Positions 16,269 to 25,256 of a stretch of 64,000 nucleotides of DNA are shown piece after piece. The notes under the pieces are model-generated. The model had not been told where the DNA came from. It searched no databases and was given only the letters and a program-made list of their open reading frames with translations. This DNA comes from Providencia hangzhouensis (lineage in GTDB: Bacteria > Pseudomonadota > Gammaproteobacteria > Enterobacterales > Enterobacteriaceae). A program made the position numbers and the translations under genes. Numbering within the stretch: position 1 is the stretch's first letter; each line of letters begins with the position of its first letter. The stretch is taken from positions 2,666,001 through 2,730,000 of the forward strand of contig NZ_CP135052.1 in assembly GCF_029193595.2 (NCBI RefSeq), written 5' to 3'.

Positions 16269-17183
16269 ATGACGACCAATAAAGAACAGTACAACTTAAA
16301 TAAGTTGCAAAAAAGAATTCGCCGCGATGTTGGCCAAGCAATCGCTGACTTTAATATGATTGAAGACGGTGACCGGATAATGGTTTGCTTATCTGGAGGT
16401 AAAGATAGTTACACACTACTTTCCATCCTGCAAAGCTTGCAAAAAAGTGCCCCAATCCAGTTCTCATTAATTGCGGTTAATTTAGATCAAAAGCAACCCG
16501 GGTTCCCTGAGCATATCTTACCTGCATACCTTGATAAACTTGGTGTAGAGTACAAAATTGTTGAAGAAAATACCTATGGGATCGTAAAAGAAAAAATTCC
16601 TGAAGGGAAAACAACCTGTTCACTGTGCTCGCGTTTACGTCGTGGAATTTTGTATCGTACGGCTACTGAATTAGGAGCAACTAAAATTGCTCTTGGTCAC
16701 CACCGTGATGATATTTTACAGACTATGTTCTTGAATATGTTTTACGGTGGAAAGTTAAAAGGTATGCCCCCTAAATTGATGAGTGATGACGGAAAACACA
16801 TTGTCATTCGCCCGCTCGCTTACTGTCGAGAAAAAGATATAGAACGCTTTGCGCAGGCTAAAGATTTTCCAATTATTCCATGTAACCTATGTGGTTCTCA
16901 ACCAAACCTGCAACGTCAAGTTATTAAAGAGATGCTACGTGATTGGGATAAGCGCTATCCCGGCCGTATCGAAACAATGTTCCGTGCTACTCAAAATATT
17001 GTACCGTCTCATTTATGTGATACCGAATTATTTGACTTCAAAAATATTTCTCATGGAGATGAAGTTATCAATGGCGGAGATCTTGCGTTTGACAAAGAGG
17101 AGCTACCGCTTCAACCTTTTATAGATGAAGATGATAAGCCCGACTTTACAGCAGAACGCCTTGATATTATTGAAGTTAAATAA
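16269..17183 (+). CDS. ttcA: tRNA 2-thiocytidine biosynthesis protein TtcA
   Basis: 304 residues (E. coli 311). The PP-loop SGGKDS near residue 44 binds ATP, and the cysteine pairs CSLC and CNLC coordinate the iron-sulfur cluster used in thiolation. The enzyme converts cytidine 32 of certain tRNAs to 2-thiocytidine. It is a single gene with its own terminator. FnrS and zntB follow on the opposite strand, as in E. coli apart from the loss of dbpA. Confidence 0.95.
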   Translation: MTTNKEQYNLNKLQKRIRRDVGQAIADFNMIEDGDRIMVCLSGGKDSYTLLSILQSLQKSAPIQFSLIAVNLDQKQPGFPEHILPAYLDKLGVEYKIVEENTYGIVKEKIPEGKTTCSLCSRLRRGILYRTATELGATKIALGHHRDDILQTMFLNMFYGGKLKGMPPKLMSDDGKHIVIRPLAYCREKDIERFAQAKDFPIIPCNLCGSQPNLQRQVIKEMLRDWDKRYPGRIETMFRATQNIVPSHLCDTELFDFKNISHGDEVINGGDLAFDKEELPLQPFIDEDDKPDFTAERLDIIEVK

Positions 17184-17196
17184 ACATTTATTGATA

Positions 17197-17221
17197 ACCT
17201 CCTCGTATGGAGGTTATTTTT
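17197..17221 (+). terminator. Terminator of ttcA
   Basis: AACCTCC and GGAGGTT flank a 6-base loop and are followed by a T-rich tract. Confidence 0.75.
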
Positions 17222-17236
17222 GCTCGGATTAGATGC

Positions 17237-17360
17237 AAAAAAAAGCCGATGTAAAATACATCGGCATTACAGTGGTCAATTATTCTGTATAAGAACTCAA
17301 TATGAGAAAAACTACAATTATGGAGCACAACGTTCATCGCTCAACGTTGCATTCACCTGC
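17237..17360 (-). ncRNA. fnrS: Small regulatory RNA FnrS
   Basis: About 124 nt. The 5' end GCAGGTGAATGCAACGT matches E. coli FnrS exactly, followed by the conserved GAGCGATG...CGTTGTGCTCCATA block that forms the first hairpin and seed. The 3' end is a terminator with arms GCCGATGTA/TACATCGGC (17245-17265) and eight T residues. FnrS is an anaerobically induced, Hfq-dependent RNA that lowers expression of aerobic-metabolism mRNAs, including sodB in E. coli. Position next to zntB and ttcA is conserved. The start is set at the conserved G. Confidence 0.93.
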
Positions 17361-17395
17361 AGGACTAATACTGCACTAAAACCTCAGTAGTTTTA

Positions 17396-17409
17396 TTGAT
17401 TTATCTCAA
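17396..17409. promoter_or_regulatory. FNR-binding site of fnrS
   Basis: On the minus strand TTGAGATAAATCAA matches TTGAT-N4-ATCAA in 9 of 10 conserved positions. It is centred about 42 bases upstream of the FnrS start, the class II activator position. Confidence 0.8.
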
Positions 17410-17443
17410 ACTAGGTCCGGTTATCGCAAATAAGTCATCAATA

Positions 17444-18427
17444 TTAGAGCCATCGGCTTTTTCTTAACCACCACAAAACGGTTCCAATTAAAACGGCTAA
17501 TAAAACACAAAATACACTAAAGGCAAAACGGAACTCATTACCAGGGATCCCGCCTAAATTCACACCAAACAGCCCCGTTAAAAAAGTTGTTGGTAGGAAT
17601 ATCATGGCCATTAATGACATTGTATAAATGCGCCGATTCATCATCTCAGTCATCATATTCGTTATCTCGTCAGAAATAATCGCTGTACGTGCAATAAAAC
17701 CATCGAGATCTTCAATACAACGTCCTAATCGGTCAGAAATCTCTTGAATTCGACGACGATTGGTTTCATCTAACCAAAGCAATTTTTCTGTTGTTAAACG
17801 GGAAAACATATCTCGCTGTGGAGCCATATAACGGCGTATCACAATAATTTGTTTACGAAGTAATGCTAATTCCCCTCTCTCAGGAATTTGGCTATTTAAT
17901 ATGAAATCTTCCATATCAATTAAACGCTCATGCAAAGAATCCGTAAAATCACTTATTTCATCTGTAATAGAATCAGCAACCTCAACTAACCAGTCACCTG
18001 TACTTTGGGCCCCGACTCCCTGCTTTAAATCATCAATAATAGAATCTAAGGAATTTACTTTTCGATGACGACTAGAAATAATTATCCGATTATTAATAAA
18101 TACCCTAAACGCAACTAATTGCTCAGGCCGCTGGCCAGCATTGGTATTTAATGTTTGCAATGTTAATAAAATACCATCGCCAACACGAATCAATCGCCAA
18201 CGTCCTGAATGCCCAGATAAAGCAGACTTAACTTGGTCATTAAAGAGATCTGATTGCTGAATCCAATTAAAACTTTGTGGGTCCTTATAATCATAATGAA
18301 GCCAAAACGGTGATTGCTGGTTTGCGCTAGCATTCACGTCGATAGGAAGTAACCCACCGTCTCCATTTAACTGAAATGCATGTACAGGATTTGAATTTTG
18401 GAATAAAGAACCATAAATCAGTCCCAT
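17444..18427 (-). CDS. zntB: Zinc transport protein ZntB
   Basis: 327 residues, the exact E. coli length. A large cytosolic N-terminal domain is followed by two C-terminal membrane helices (about 268-290 and 300-320) with the CorA-family loop LFGVNLGGIPG, where GVN replaces GMN. CorA-type pentamers form metal channels; ZntB carries zinc across the inner membrane. The start MGLIYGSLF is chosen to match the family; the frame extends eight codons further without support. Confidence 0.93.
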   Translation of the reverse strand: MGLIYGSLFQNSNPVHAFQLNGDGGLLPIDVNASANQQSPFWLHYDYKDPQSFNWIQQSDLFNDQVKSALSGHSGRWRLIRVGDGILLTLQTLNTNAGQRPEQLVAFRVFINNRIIISSRHRKVNSLDSIIDDLKQGVGAQSTGDWLVEVADSITDEISDFTDSLHERLIDMEDFILNSQIPERGELALLRKQIIVIRRYMAPQRDMFSRLTTEKLLWLDETNRRRIQEISDRLGRCIEDLDGFIARTAIISDEITNMMTEMMNRRIYTMSLMAMIFLPTTFLTGLFGVNLGGIPGNEFRFAFSVFCVLLAVLIGTVLWWLRKSRWL

Positions 18428-18615
18428 GCAATATCTCCCTTTTATAATCAATACGGTATTTTTAGTCGAATAGTGACATATTTGTCATTATTTCAAGAAT
18501 CGTTCTCACGATACATAAAATAACAAAAAAAAGATTGAGATTAATATCTCATAAAAACAGACAATTTCCCATAAATCACAAAATATCGCCATTTTTGCTA
18601 AATAACACTACATAA

Positions 18616-18645
18616 TTGACACAAACGAGCAATAAAGTTCATGAT
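18616..18645 (+). promoter_or_regulatory. Candidate promoter for a plus-strand transcript
   Basis: A perfect TTGACA -35 (18616-18621) is followed after 18 bases by a weak CATGAT -10 (18640-18645). It points to the orphan terminator at 18690-18724. Confidence 0.35.
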
Positions 18646-18649
18646 GATT

Positions 18650-18724
18650 TTTTTATTATGAAAAGGTAGTGTTTATTCCTTTTTTGGTCCTCCTTCCCAT
18701 TCTCCAGAGGAAGGAGCTTTTTTT
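18650..18724 (+). ncRNA. Candidate new small RNA between zntB and mppA
   Basis: A strong plus-strand terminator (CTCCTTCC/GGAAGGAG, then seven T residues) lies between two minus-strand genes and so belongs to neither. A TTGACA promoter element lies about 70 bases upstream. The implied RNA of about 75 nt has a U-rich 5' part, a C-rich GGTCCTCCTTCC stretch complementary to Shine-Dalgarno sequences, and a U tail suited to Hfq. I do not recognise it as a known sRNA. Confidence 0.4.
18690..18724 (+). terminator. Orphan plus-strand terminator
   Basis: CTCCTTCC (18690-18697) pairs with GGAAGGAG (18709-18716), followed by C and seven T residues. No plus-strand gene ends upstream of it. Confidence 0.75.
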
Positions 18725-18735
18725 CTTTCCTTTAG

Positions 18736-18764
18736 AAAAAGCAGCCCGTACCTTGCACAGGCTG
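18736..18764 (-). terminator. Terminator of mppA
   Basis: On the minus strand CAGCCTG and CGGGCTG pair with one G-U and are followed by CTTTTTCT, 10 bases after the mppA stop codon. Confidence 0.65.
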
Positions 18765-18773
18765 TATCCTATT

Positions 18774-20396
18774 TTAATGTTTAATGATATAAAAACTGTG
18801 GCTATAAGCGACATCTTCGGGGTTGTTTATCGGGTACCCCTTCAGCCAAGGCTTAATTAAGCGTGCATTGGTATATTGGTAAATAGGCGCGATTGGAGCT
18901 TCTTTTGCAATGATTGCTTCCGCATTATTATAATAACGGTTGCGTAATTGTGCATTCGTTTCAATACTCACCGACTCAATAACGCTATCATATGCAGGGT
19001 TATTAAATTTTGGTATATTGCCAGTATGTTGAGATGTAAGCAGAGACAAGAATGTTGAAGGCTCATTAAAATCACCTATCCATGATGCACGTATAACATC
19101 AAAATTTCCTGTATTGCGGCTATCTATATAAGTTTTCCATTCTTGATTTACTAATTTGACTTCAGCGCCTAATTTTTTCTTCCACATAGAAGCAATTGCA
19201 ATCGCAATTTTCTGATGATTTTCTGAACTGTTGTACAACAATGTTAATTCTAACGGGTGATTTGGACCAAAACCTGCTTGCTGTAATAACACTTTTGCTT
19301 GCTGGTCTAATTCTTTTTGTGAGTAGCTATTGTAAAGCCCTTTTTCAGGTTTAAAGCCATCGGTGACATCGGGAGTAAAATAATTTGCAGGTTTTTCCCC
19401 TGTACCTAATACTTTATTAGCAATTAACTGGCGGTCAATCGCCATGGATAAGGCTTTTCTAACACGAACGTCATCCGTCGGTGCGCGTTGGGTATTAAAT
19501 GCATAGTAATAGGTCCCTAATTGGTCTGGTGTAAAGACTTCATTAGGAATATCTTTCAATAATTTTTGATAGCGTTGTTTTGGAAATGATTCGGTAATAT
19601 CCAAGTCTCCCGCTAAATAACGATTAGTTGCATGAGACTCTTGGTTAATCGGGACAAAAGTGACTTTAGTTATCACTGTATTTTGATGATCCCAATAATT
19701 TTTGTTTGGAACTAAAACAATTTTTTCATTAACCACTCTGTCAGATAAAACAAAAGCGCCATTTCCGACTAAATTACCTACTTTTATCCAGTCATTACCA
19801 AACTTTTCAACGGTTCCTTGGTGAACAGGAAATAAACTAAAATTAGCTGCTAATGAAGGGAAATAAGGTACTGGTTTATTTAAAGTAATCTTTAATGTAT
19901 GCGCATCAACCGCTTCAACACCTAGCTGTTCAACAGGCAGTTTTCCATCAATAATAGCTTGCGCATTGTTAATACCTGCTAATGCTGCAAACCAAGCAAA
20001 TGGTGATGATGTTACCGGTGAAACCAGTCGTTGCCAGCTATAAACAAAATCTTGAGCCGTGACAGGGTCACCATTCGACCAACGAGCATCAGTCCTCAGT
20101 GTAAATGTCCAAATCCGGTTATCTGTTGTATTCCAATTTTGGGCTACACCTGGGATAGGTTTTCCATGGTCATCCTGGTTAACAAGCCCTTCAAATAAGT
20201 CACGCATGACTTGCGCTTCCGTTAACCCCACTGACTTTACCGGGTCCAAAGAAGCCGGCTCGTCTTTTAAATGACGCGTAACTTCTTGGTTTTCAGCTAA
20301 AACTGTGCCAGTGGGTATCACCGCACTAATAGCTTGTGTAGTAAAAATAACTGAAGAAATCAAAACAGCTAAAGATGTGAATGAATGTTTATGCAT
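18774..20396 (-). CDS. mppA: Periplasmic murein tripeptide-binding protein MppA
   Basis: 540 residues: a signal peptide (about 1-25), then an SBP family 5 fold. The segments RHLKDEPASLDPVKSVGL, YSWQRLVSPVTSSPFAWFAAL, NQEWKTYIDSRNTGNFDVIRASW and the end YINNPEDVAYSH-type block track E. coli MppA along the full length. MppA captures L-Ala-gamma-D-Glu-meso-DAP released from the wall and hands it to the Opp permease for recycling. Opp genes are not adjacent. Position near tpx and tyrR is as in E. coli. Confidence 0.92.
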   Translation of the reverse strand: MHKHSFTSLAVLISSVIFTTQAISAVIPTGTVLAENQEVTRHLKDEPASLDPVKSVGLTEAQVMRDLFEGLVNQDDHGKPIPGVAQNWNTTDNRIWTFTLRTDARWSNGDPVTAQDFVYSWQRLVSPVTSSPFAWFAALAGINNAQAIIDGKLPVEQLGVEAVDAHTLKITLNKPVPYFPSLAANFSLFPVHQGTVEKFGNDWIKVGNLVGNGAFVLSDRVVNEKIVLVPNKNYWDHQNTVITKVTFVPINQESHATNRYLAGDLDITESFPKQRYQKLLKDIPNEVFTPDQLGTYYYAFNTQRAPTDDVRVRKALSMAIDRQLIANKVLGTGEKPANYFTPDVTDGFKPEKGLYNSYSQKELDQQAKVLLQQAGFGPNHPLELTLLYNSSENHQKIAIAIASMWKKKLGAEVKLVNQEWKTYIDSRNTGNFDVIRASWIGDFNEPSTFLSLLTSQHTGNIPKFNNPAYDSVIESVSIETNAQLRNRYYNNAEAIIAKEAPIAPIYQYTNARLIKPWLKGYPINNPEDVAYSHSFYIIKH

Positions 20397-21118
20397 TTTA
20401 TTTTCTATCTTGTTAGTATAAATAAAGTTAACTAAAAGCCTAGTTAAATGATTTCAAGTGAAGGTGCTATTGTTAGCAATATTACTGCATTTACGTCTTA
20501 AGTTTCATTTAGGTAAATTAATTATTGAAACATATTTCCGTATATCCATAAAAAATAATAGATTATAGAGCAAAAACTCACTCAGTTTAGATAATATCAA
20601 ACAGCGATACACTTGAGTTATTCTGTAGTTTATCTTAATTTATCATATGCTTTCATATTTCAGAAATCTACATTTCTCTTGTAACCAATTGATTTACCTA
20701 TCTAAATATACATAAACTAATACTCGCATTATACAATAATAGCTATGCCCATATCCTTGTCATTTTTCTGATCAGTAAATAATGACTAAAGAAATCAATA
20801 CAGACAGATTTCCTTTTGTTACACTCCATAAGGCAATTTAAAAAGGTGCATAACAGAAAACGCAAGCATTGAAAAAGCTTAGCTGTTATATAATGATAAT
20901 GCACCATACCCTAATAAAAAGTATGTAATATTACCTTACTTTGCCCCATGTAGAACTCAAAGTAAGTGATAAGGTTTCTGTATAAAATTTGGTCATTAGT
21001 AGAATGTAAAACTCAGCACTGTATAACTACTCATTAAAAAACCTTTAATCGCAAAGATTTTTTATTAGAAGTTAGATTAAGTTAACAGTGAATCACTTTA
21101 TGAACGGGAGAAAAATTC
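20397..21118. other. Long intergenic region before tpx
   Basis: 722 bases without a credible gene, where E. coli carries ycjG and mpaA. It holds a 9-bp-arm hairpin, CTTACTTTG/CAAAGTAAG (20935-20966), and several TATAAT-like boxes. It presumably contains the divergent promoters of mppA and tpx, but I could not assign them. Confidence 0.5.
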
Positions 21119-21622
21119 ATGTCGCAAACAGTTAAATTAAAAGGTAATGACATCACAGTTAATGGTGTTTTTTTACAAGCAGGTTCAAAAGCTAAGCCCC
21201 TTACCCTTGTCACCAAAGATCTCAGCGAAGCAACGCTGGAAACTTATGAAGGTAAAAGAAAAGTTTTAAATATTTTTCCAAGTGTAGACACTGGCGTATG
21301 CGCGGCATCAGTTCGCAAATTTAATAAGCTCGCAAACGAGTTGGACAACACGGTTGTGTTATGCATTTCTGCTGACCTGCCTTTCGCACAAGCACGTTTT
21401 TGTGGTGCAGAAGGTTTAGATAATGTCGTTATGCTATCTTCTTTCCGTAGTGATTCATTTGCTAATGACTATGGTGTTGCTATCGCTAGTGGTCCATTAA
21501 AAGGCTTAAATGCACGTTCCGTTGTTGTCTTAGATGAAAATAATAACGTTATTTATAGCCAATTAGTTTCTGAAACTACTGAAGAACCTGATTACGACAG
21601 TGCATTAAACAGCCTTAAATAA
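21119..21622 (+). CDS. tpx: Thiol peroxidase Tpx
   Basis: 167 residues (E. coli 168). The atypical 2-Cys peroxiredoxin has its peroxidatic Cys 61 in [15 protein letters not shown] and its resolving Cys in ARFCGAEG. It reduces alkyl and hydrogen peroxides using thioredoxin. A GGGAG-type SD precedes the ATG, and a hairpin terminator follows. Single gene. Confidence 0.96.
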   Translation: MSQTVKLKGNDITVNGVFLQAGSKAKPLTLVTKDLSEATLETYEGKRKVLNIFPSVDTGVCAASVRKFNKLANELDNTVVLCISADLPFAQARFCGAEGLDNVVMLSSFRSDSFANDYGVAIASGPLKGLNARSVVVLDENNNVIYSQLVSETTEEPDYDSALNSLK

Positions 21623-21655
21623 GCTTTTTATATCATTTAACTCACTGTAATTAAT

Positions 21656-21682
21656 AATGAAGCGGGAATTTCCCGCTTCATT
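21656..21682. terminator. Bidirectional terminator after tpx
   Basis: AATGAAGCGGGAA pairs with TTCCCGCTTCATT around a minimal loop, between tpx and the convergent gene at 21702. Confidence 0.75.
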
Positions 21683-21701
21683 ACTTAATATAAAAACCAC
21701 A

Positions 21702-22076
21702 CTAATCTACGTGAGCCCAGTACAATGGCTGGTGGTTCTTCGCATTAACAACATTCGCAAATAGCTTATTGCCACTCATTATAGAGATCAAAGTATGAGA
21801 AAGCGTACTCAATACTTTTAAGGCTTGATCCTGAGTGACAGGGCAACAAGATGTCAAAATATCAATAATAAGGTCTCGAGGCTTATAACCATTTTTCACC
21901 AATGCCTCCCACGTGAAACGATTTTTCTTCGTTAAATATTTTACTGCGGCTTTATTCATCAGATAAAGTTCGGCAGCTGAGGCAGCAGACTCAAACATAT
22001 CATTTTTATAATGACTCTGGCTCATGTATTCGCGTAGCTTACGATTTACAATGAAATTAATAGTGAATTGGTCCAT
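21702..22076 (-). CDS. Hypothetical cytosolic protein
   Basis: 124 residues, starting MDQFTINFIVNRKLREYM. An AAGGAG SD seven bases upstream decides this start over an ATG nine codons earlier. The protein is helical and soluble; the stretch RFTWEALVKNGYKPRDLIIDILTSCCPVTQDQALKVL suggests a compact all-alpha fold. I do not recognise the family. It is a single gene between tpx and the small gene downstream of tyrR. Confidence 0.65.
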   Translation of the reverse strand: MDQFTINFIVNRKLREYMSQSHYKNDMFESAASAAELYLMNKAAVKYLTKKNRFTWEALVKNGYKPRDLIIDILTSCCPVTQDQALKVLSTLSHTLISIMSGNKLFANVVNAKNHQPLYWAHVD

Positions 22077-22198
22077 GGCAACTCCTTGTAGGCTGAAACC
22101 CATCAGATGAGATTACGATACCCTAAAACAGTAGCTGTCTTTGTTATATAGCAGGAAAATTCACCAATTAGCAATAGTATTAGTAAGGTTTTGCCATA

Positions 22199-22396
22199 CT
22201 AAACACGAGCTAAAAAAGGTACGTCTTTAAAATAACATTGAATTAGTGCCCTATTCTCATAGATTTTACCGACTGTTCGTACTACAGCATCTCGGCAATA
22301 CTTATTCAAACCGTGGGTCGGTATTGCCGTTGCAATGCCAGAACCACTCAAAAACAAACCTATTGCTGTTAACACATAGGTTATTCTTTTGTTCAT
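22199..22396 (-). CDS. Small secreted hypothetical protein downstream of tyrR
   Basis: 65 residues with a signal peptide (MNKRITYVLTAIGLFLSGSGIATA) and a mature part of about 40 aa containing two cysteines (LNKYCRDA and LIQCYFKD) that may form a disulfide. Its ATG is 5 bases after the tyrR stop, so it is likely the last gene of the tyrR transcript, perhaps by translational coupling since no good SD is present. No family recognised. Confidence 0.5.
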   Translation of the reverse strand: MNKRITYVLTAIGLFLSGSGIATAIPTHGLNKYCRDAVVRTVGKIYENRALIQCYFKDVPFLARV

Positions 22397-22401
22397 TTAA
22401 A

Positions 22402-23961
22402 TTAGTTTTGCTCTTTTTTCGTATTGAGACCATATTCTCTTAATTTATTGGCAATTGCCGTATGAGAAATATCCAAGCGTTTAGCTAATTTACGGGTGCT
22501 CGGGTAATCACGATACAAGCGCGCTAATACTGACGCTTCATAGCGTTTAGTAATTTCATCTAGCGAACCATTGAGCGAATCTAAAGCCAGTGCGGGAGGA
22601 TTTACTACATCAGGTAATTGGATATTCTCTGCTTCCAATATATTGCCATTAAGTTGAGTTAACCCTTGATAAAGGGCATTTCTCAGTTGCCTTACATTAC
22701 CCGGCCAATAATAACTGCTTAAAAATTCGATTAGCGAAGGCGCCAATTTAGGCTCTGCAATATGAAGCTCTTTGGAAAAACTGGCTACAAATGTCTTGGT
22801 TAGCGGTAGAATATCTTCTTTACGTTCACGTAATGGAGGGATGGTTAATGTGAGTACATTTAAACGATAATAAAGGTCCTCTCTGAATTTTTTTTCTGCC
22901 ACCAATTCAGGTAGATTTTTCTGTGTTGCACAAATTACACGGACATTAACCTTAACTTCTCGTTCCTCGCCAACACGCCTAAATGTTCCATCATTTAAAA
23001 AACGTAATAACTTAATTTGCATTTGAGGTGACATTTCAGCAATTTCATCAAGCAATACTGTTCCGCCATTTGCTTGTTCAAAAAAACCTTTTTTACCTTC
23101 AACTGCATTTGGATACGCCCCTGCTGCATAACCAAATAATTCACTTTCTACGACATCATCCGGCATCGAAGCACAATTTAAACCTAAAAACGGTTCTTTT
23201 CCTCGCGCACTATGCAAATGACAAGCTTTCGCTAAGATATCCTTCCCAGTCCCTGTTTCACCAACGAGTAATAATGGCTCATCCAGCATCGCAACACGTT
23301 TAGCCCGTTCAACCACATTTGCCATGACAGGGCTAACAGCAATAATTTGTTCAAAACCACTGCCATCTACCTCAATAACTTGTTTACGTTGCTTATCTAA
23401 AATTTCAGCCGATTTCAACAGCAACACAGCTCCAGTGCAATGGAGTTTACCATTTTCATCTGCCAAAATAATAGGAGTCACTTGCATCAAATAGTCTTGG
23501 CCTTTAATGACGACTTTCTCTGTATAAGCTTCTGGTGACTCTCGTTCAAACCAACGTACCAGCCCTTGGCTACCGACTAACTGAGAAAAGGTTTTTTCTC
23601 GAATTTTTGCCTCATCATAACCAAATAATTGCAATGTCATTGGGTTAACCAACTCAATATTTAGCTTATTATCAATGGACAAAACAGGTTCTGGAAATGA
23701 GTTTAATAGCGCCCAAACAGCTTTATGCTCTCTTTCTGAAGGCATAAAATAAATTCGGCGAACATCAATAACACCATTGATACGCCGTATTTCTGCCATC
23801 AATGTGCTGAATACCTGAAAATCCACAGGTGTAAAATTTAGGTAAATCCTACGTTGAGGAGATATTTCAATACCTTTTAAATCAATATTTTGTAGGACTA
23901 AAAGATCAAGTAATTCACGCGTTAAACCGATACGGTCTTGGCAGGTCACTTCGAGGCGCAT
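22402..23961 (-). CDS. tyrR: Transcriptional regulator TyrR
   Basis: 519 residues (E. coli 513). An N-terminal ACT domain (LEVTCQDRIGLTRELLDLL), a PAS domain (about 80-190), an AAA+ domain with Walker A GETGTGKD and ELFGYAAGAYP in place of the sigma-54-contacting GAFTGA loop, and a C-terminal Fis-like HTH (TRKLAKRLDISHTAIANKLREYGL). TyrR controls aromatic amino-acid synthesis and transport genes in response to tyrosine, phenylalanine and tryptophan through sigma-70 promoters, which agrees with the altered loop. A small secreted protein is encoded directly downstream. Confidence 0.95.
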   Translation of the reverse strand: MRLEVTCQDRIGLTRELLDLLVLQNIDLKGIEISPQRRIYLNFTPVDFQVFSTLMAEIRRINGVIDVRRIYFMPSEREHKAVWALLNSFPEPVLSIDNKLNIELVNPMTLQLFGYDEAKIREKTFSQLVGSQGLVRWFERESPEAYTEKVVIKGQDYLMQVTPIILADENGKLHCTGAVLLLKSAEILDKQRKQVIEVDGSGFEQIIAVSPVMANVVERAKRVAMLDEPLLLVGETGTGKDILAKACHLHSARGKEPFLGLNCASMPDDVVESELFGYAAGAYPNAVEGKKGFFEQANGGTVLLDEIAEMSPQMQIKLLRFLNDGTFRRVGEEREVKVNVRVICATQKNLPELVAEKKFREDLYYRLNVLTLTIPPLRERKEDILPLTKTFVASFSKELHIAEPKLAPSLIEFLSSYYWPGNVRQLRNALYQGLTQLNGNILEAENIQLPDVVNPPALALDSLNGSLDEITKRYEASVLARLYRDYPSTRKLAKRLDISHTAIANKLREYGLNTKKEQN

Positions 23962-24200
23962 GGATAGGAACCTTCATCAAAAAAGCCGAGAGAATAAAGG
24001 TATTTTAGCCTTAAACATTAAGGGAATACAGTGTTTGTGTCACAAATTGTTGACAGCTTGTAAGCTTCATAGGTATTAACAAATAAAATCACTGCTTTCC
24101 TTAATTTTTTAAGGCTTGAAATAACAATAAGCATATTAATCAACAAATGATGCTGCTGAGTGAGTGAAAACTGTCAACTCACTCTGCCAGCGATATTTCT

Positions 24201-25256
24201 TTACGCTTTATCTTTTTTACTGGGAATAACATTCTTTAATTGGCCAATTAGCTGATGACGAAAATCGGCTAAACGAGGCTTGTTTTCAATCCAAGGCAGT
24301 GGTCGGCATAATTCCATCGCCTTAATACCTAAACGTGCAGTTAACAAACCCGCACCAATACCTTGTGCTGCACGTGTTGATAACCGTGCGGTAATATCTT
24401 GAGATAACCAATCCATCCCCACTTCACGAATTAATTCAGATGCACCTGCAAAGGCAATATTAATGAGCACCATACGAAATAGCCGAATTCGGCTGTAATA
24501 ACCGAGTTCAATACCATAGATTGCCGCGATCCGATTAATTAGACGAATATTTCGCCAAGCAATAAATGCCATATCCACCAGTGCTAACGGGCTCACTGCA
24601 ATCATAATGGCCGATTCAGCGGAACAACGACTAATTTCTTTACGAGCTTGTTCATCAAGAATGGGCTGAACCATTCGACTATATAATTCAACAACTTCTC
24701 TATCATTATGAGAATCATGGAGAGTGGCTTGCCAATTAACAATCGCAGGATGTTGCATTGATAACGCAGATTGTTTTGCCAATTTTTCACAAAAAACCTT
24801 TCCTTGCCCCATTCCATGACTGTGCAATAATTCGCGAGCAAAGTCTCGTTCCTCTGCTCGTTCTCTTAAGCGATACAACCGCCGCCATTCACCAACGACT
24901 GACCCTACACCCGCCACAACGATTAAACCACCCGCAGCAGCAACACCTAACGCAGTCCAATCTTGTGTTACCCATGATTGATGGATCCAAACGCCCAGTT
25001 GAGCAACGACACTGACCCCAAAAATTCCTGCTGCAGCGCCAACTAACTTTCTCCAAAAACTCCGTTTTGGTTTTAACGCTTCGTTAATCAGGCTTTCAAC
25101 CTCACCCTCTTGGCTATCTTGTTCTGCTTCCAAAGAAACTGGAGTGAATTTTTCGAGTTCTCGTTCATCAAAAACTTGGGCTTTTTTTAGCGATTCTTTC
25201 GTATCATTTTCACTACTTTCAGCGAAATCTAAACGCTGTTTTAAAGGTTCATTCAT
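24201..25256 (-). CDS. ycjF: UPF0283 inner-membrane protein YcjF
   Basis: 351 residues (E. coli 353). Two adjacent membrane helices (about 71-90 and 100-118) follow a charged cytosolic N-terminus; a conserved C-terminal domain carries [43 protein letters not shown]. It belongs to the TIGR01620 family. Its ATG overlaps the ycjX stop by 4 bases, so the two are co-translated. In E. coli ycjXF respond to phage-shock and heat signals; the molecular role is unknown. Confidence 0.92.
   Translation of the reverse strand: MNEPLKQRLDFAESSENDTKESLKKAQVFDERELEKFTPVSLEAEQDSQEGEVESLINEALKPKRSFWRKLVGAAAGIFGVSVVAQLGVWIHQSWVTQDWTALGVAAAGGLIVVAGVGSVVGEWRRLYRLRERAEERDFARELLHSHGMGQGKVFCEKLAKQSALSMQHPAIVNWQATLHDSHNDREVVELYSRMVQPILDEQARKEISRCSAESAIMIAVSPLALVDMAFIAWRNIRLINRIAAIYGIELGYYSRIRLFRMVLINIAFAGASELIREVGMDWLSQDITARLSTRAAQGIGAGLLTARLGIKAMELCRPLPWIENKPRLADFRHQLIGQLKNVIPSKKDKA

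Noticed and set aside
20860..20910. Possible sRNA or Fur-regulated promoter before tpx (TATAATGATAATG)
   Set aside because: Only a partial Fur-like match and no terminator with a T-run nearby.
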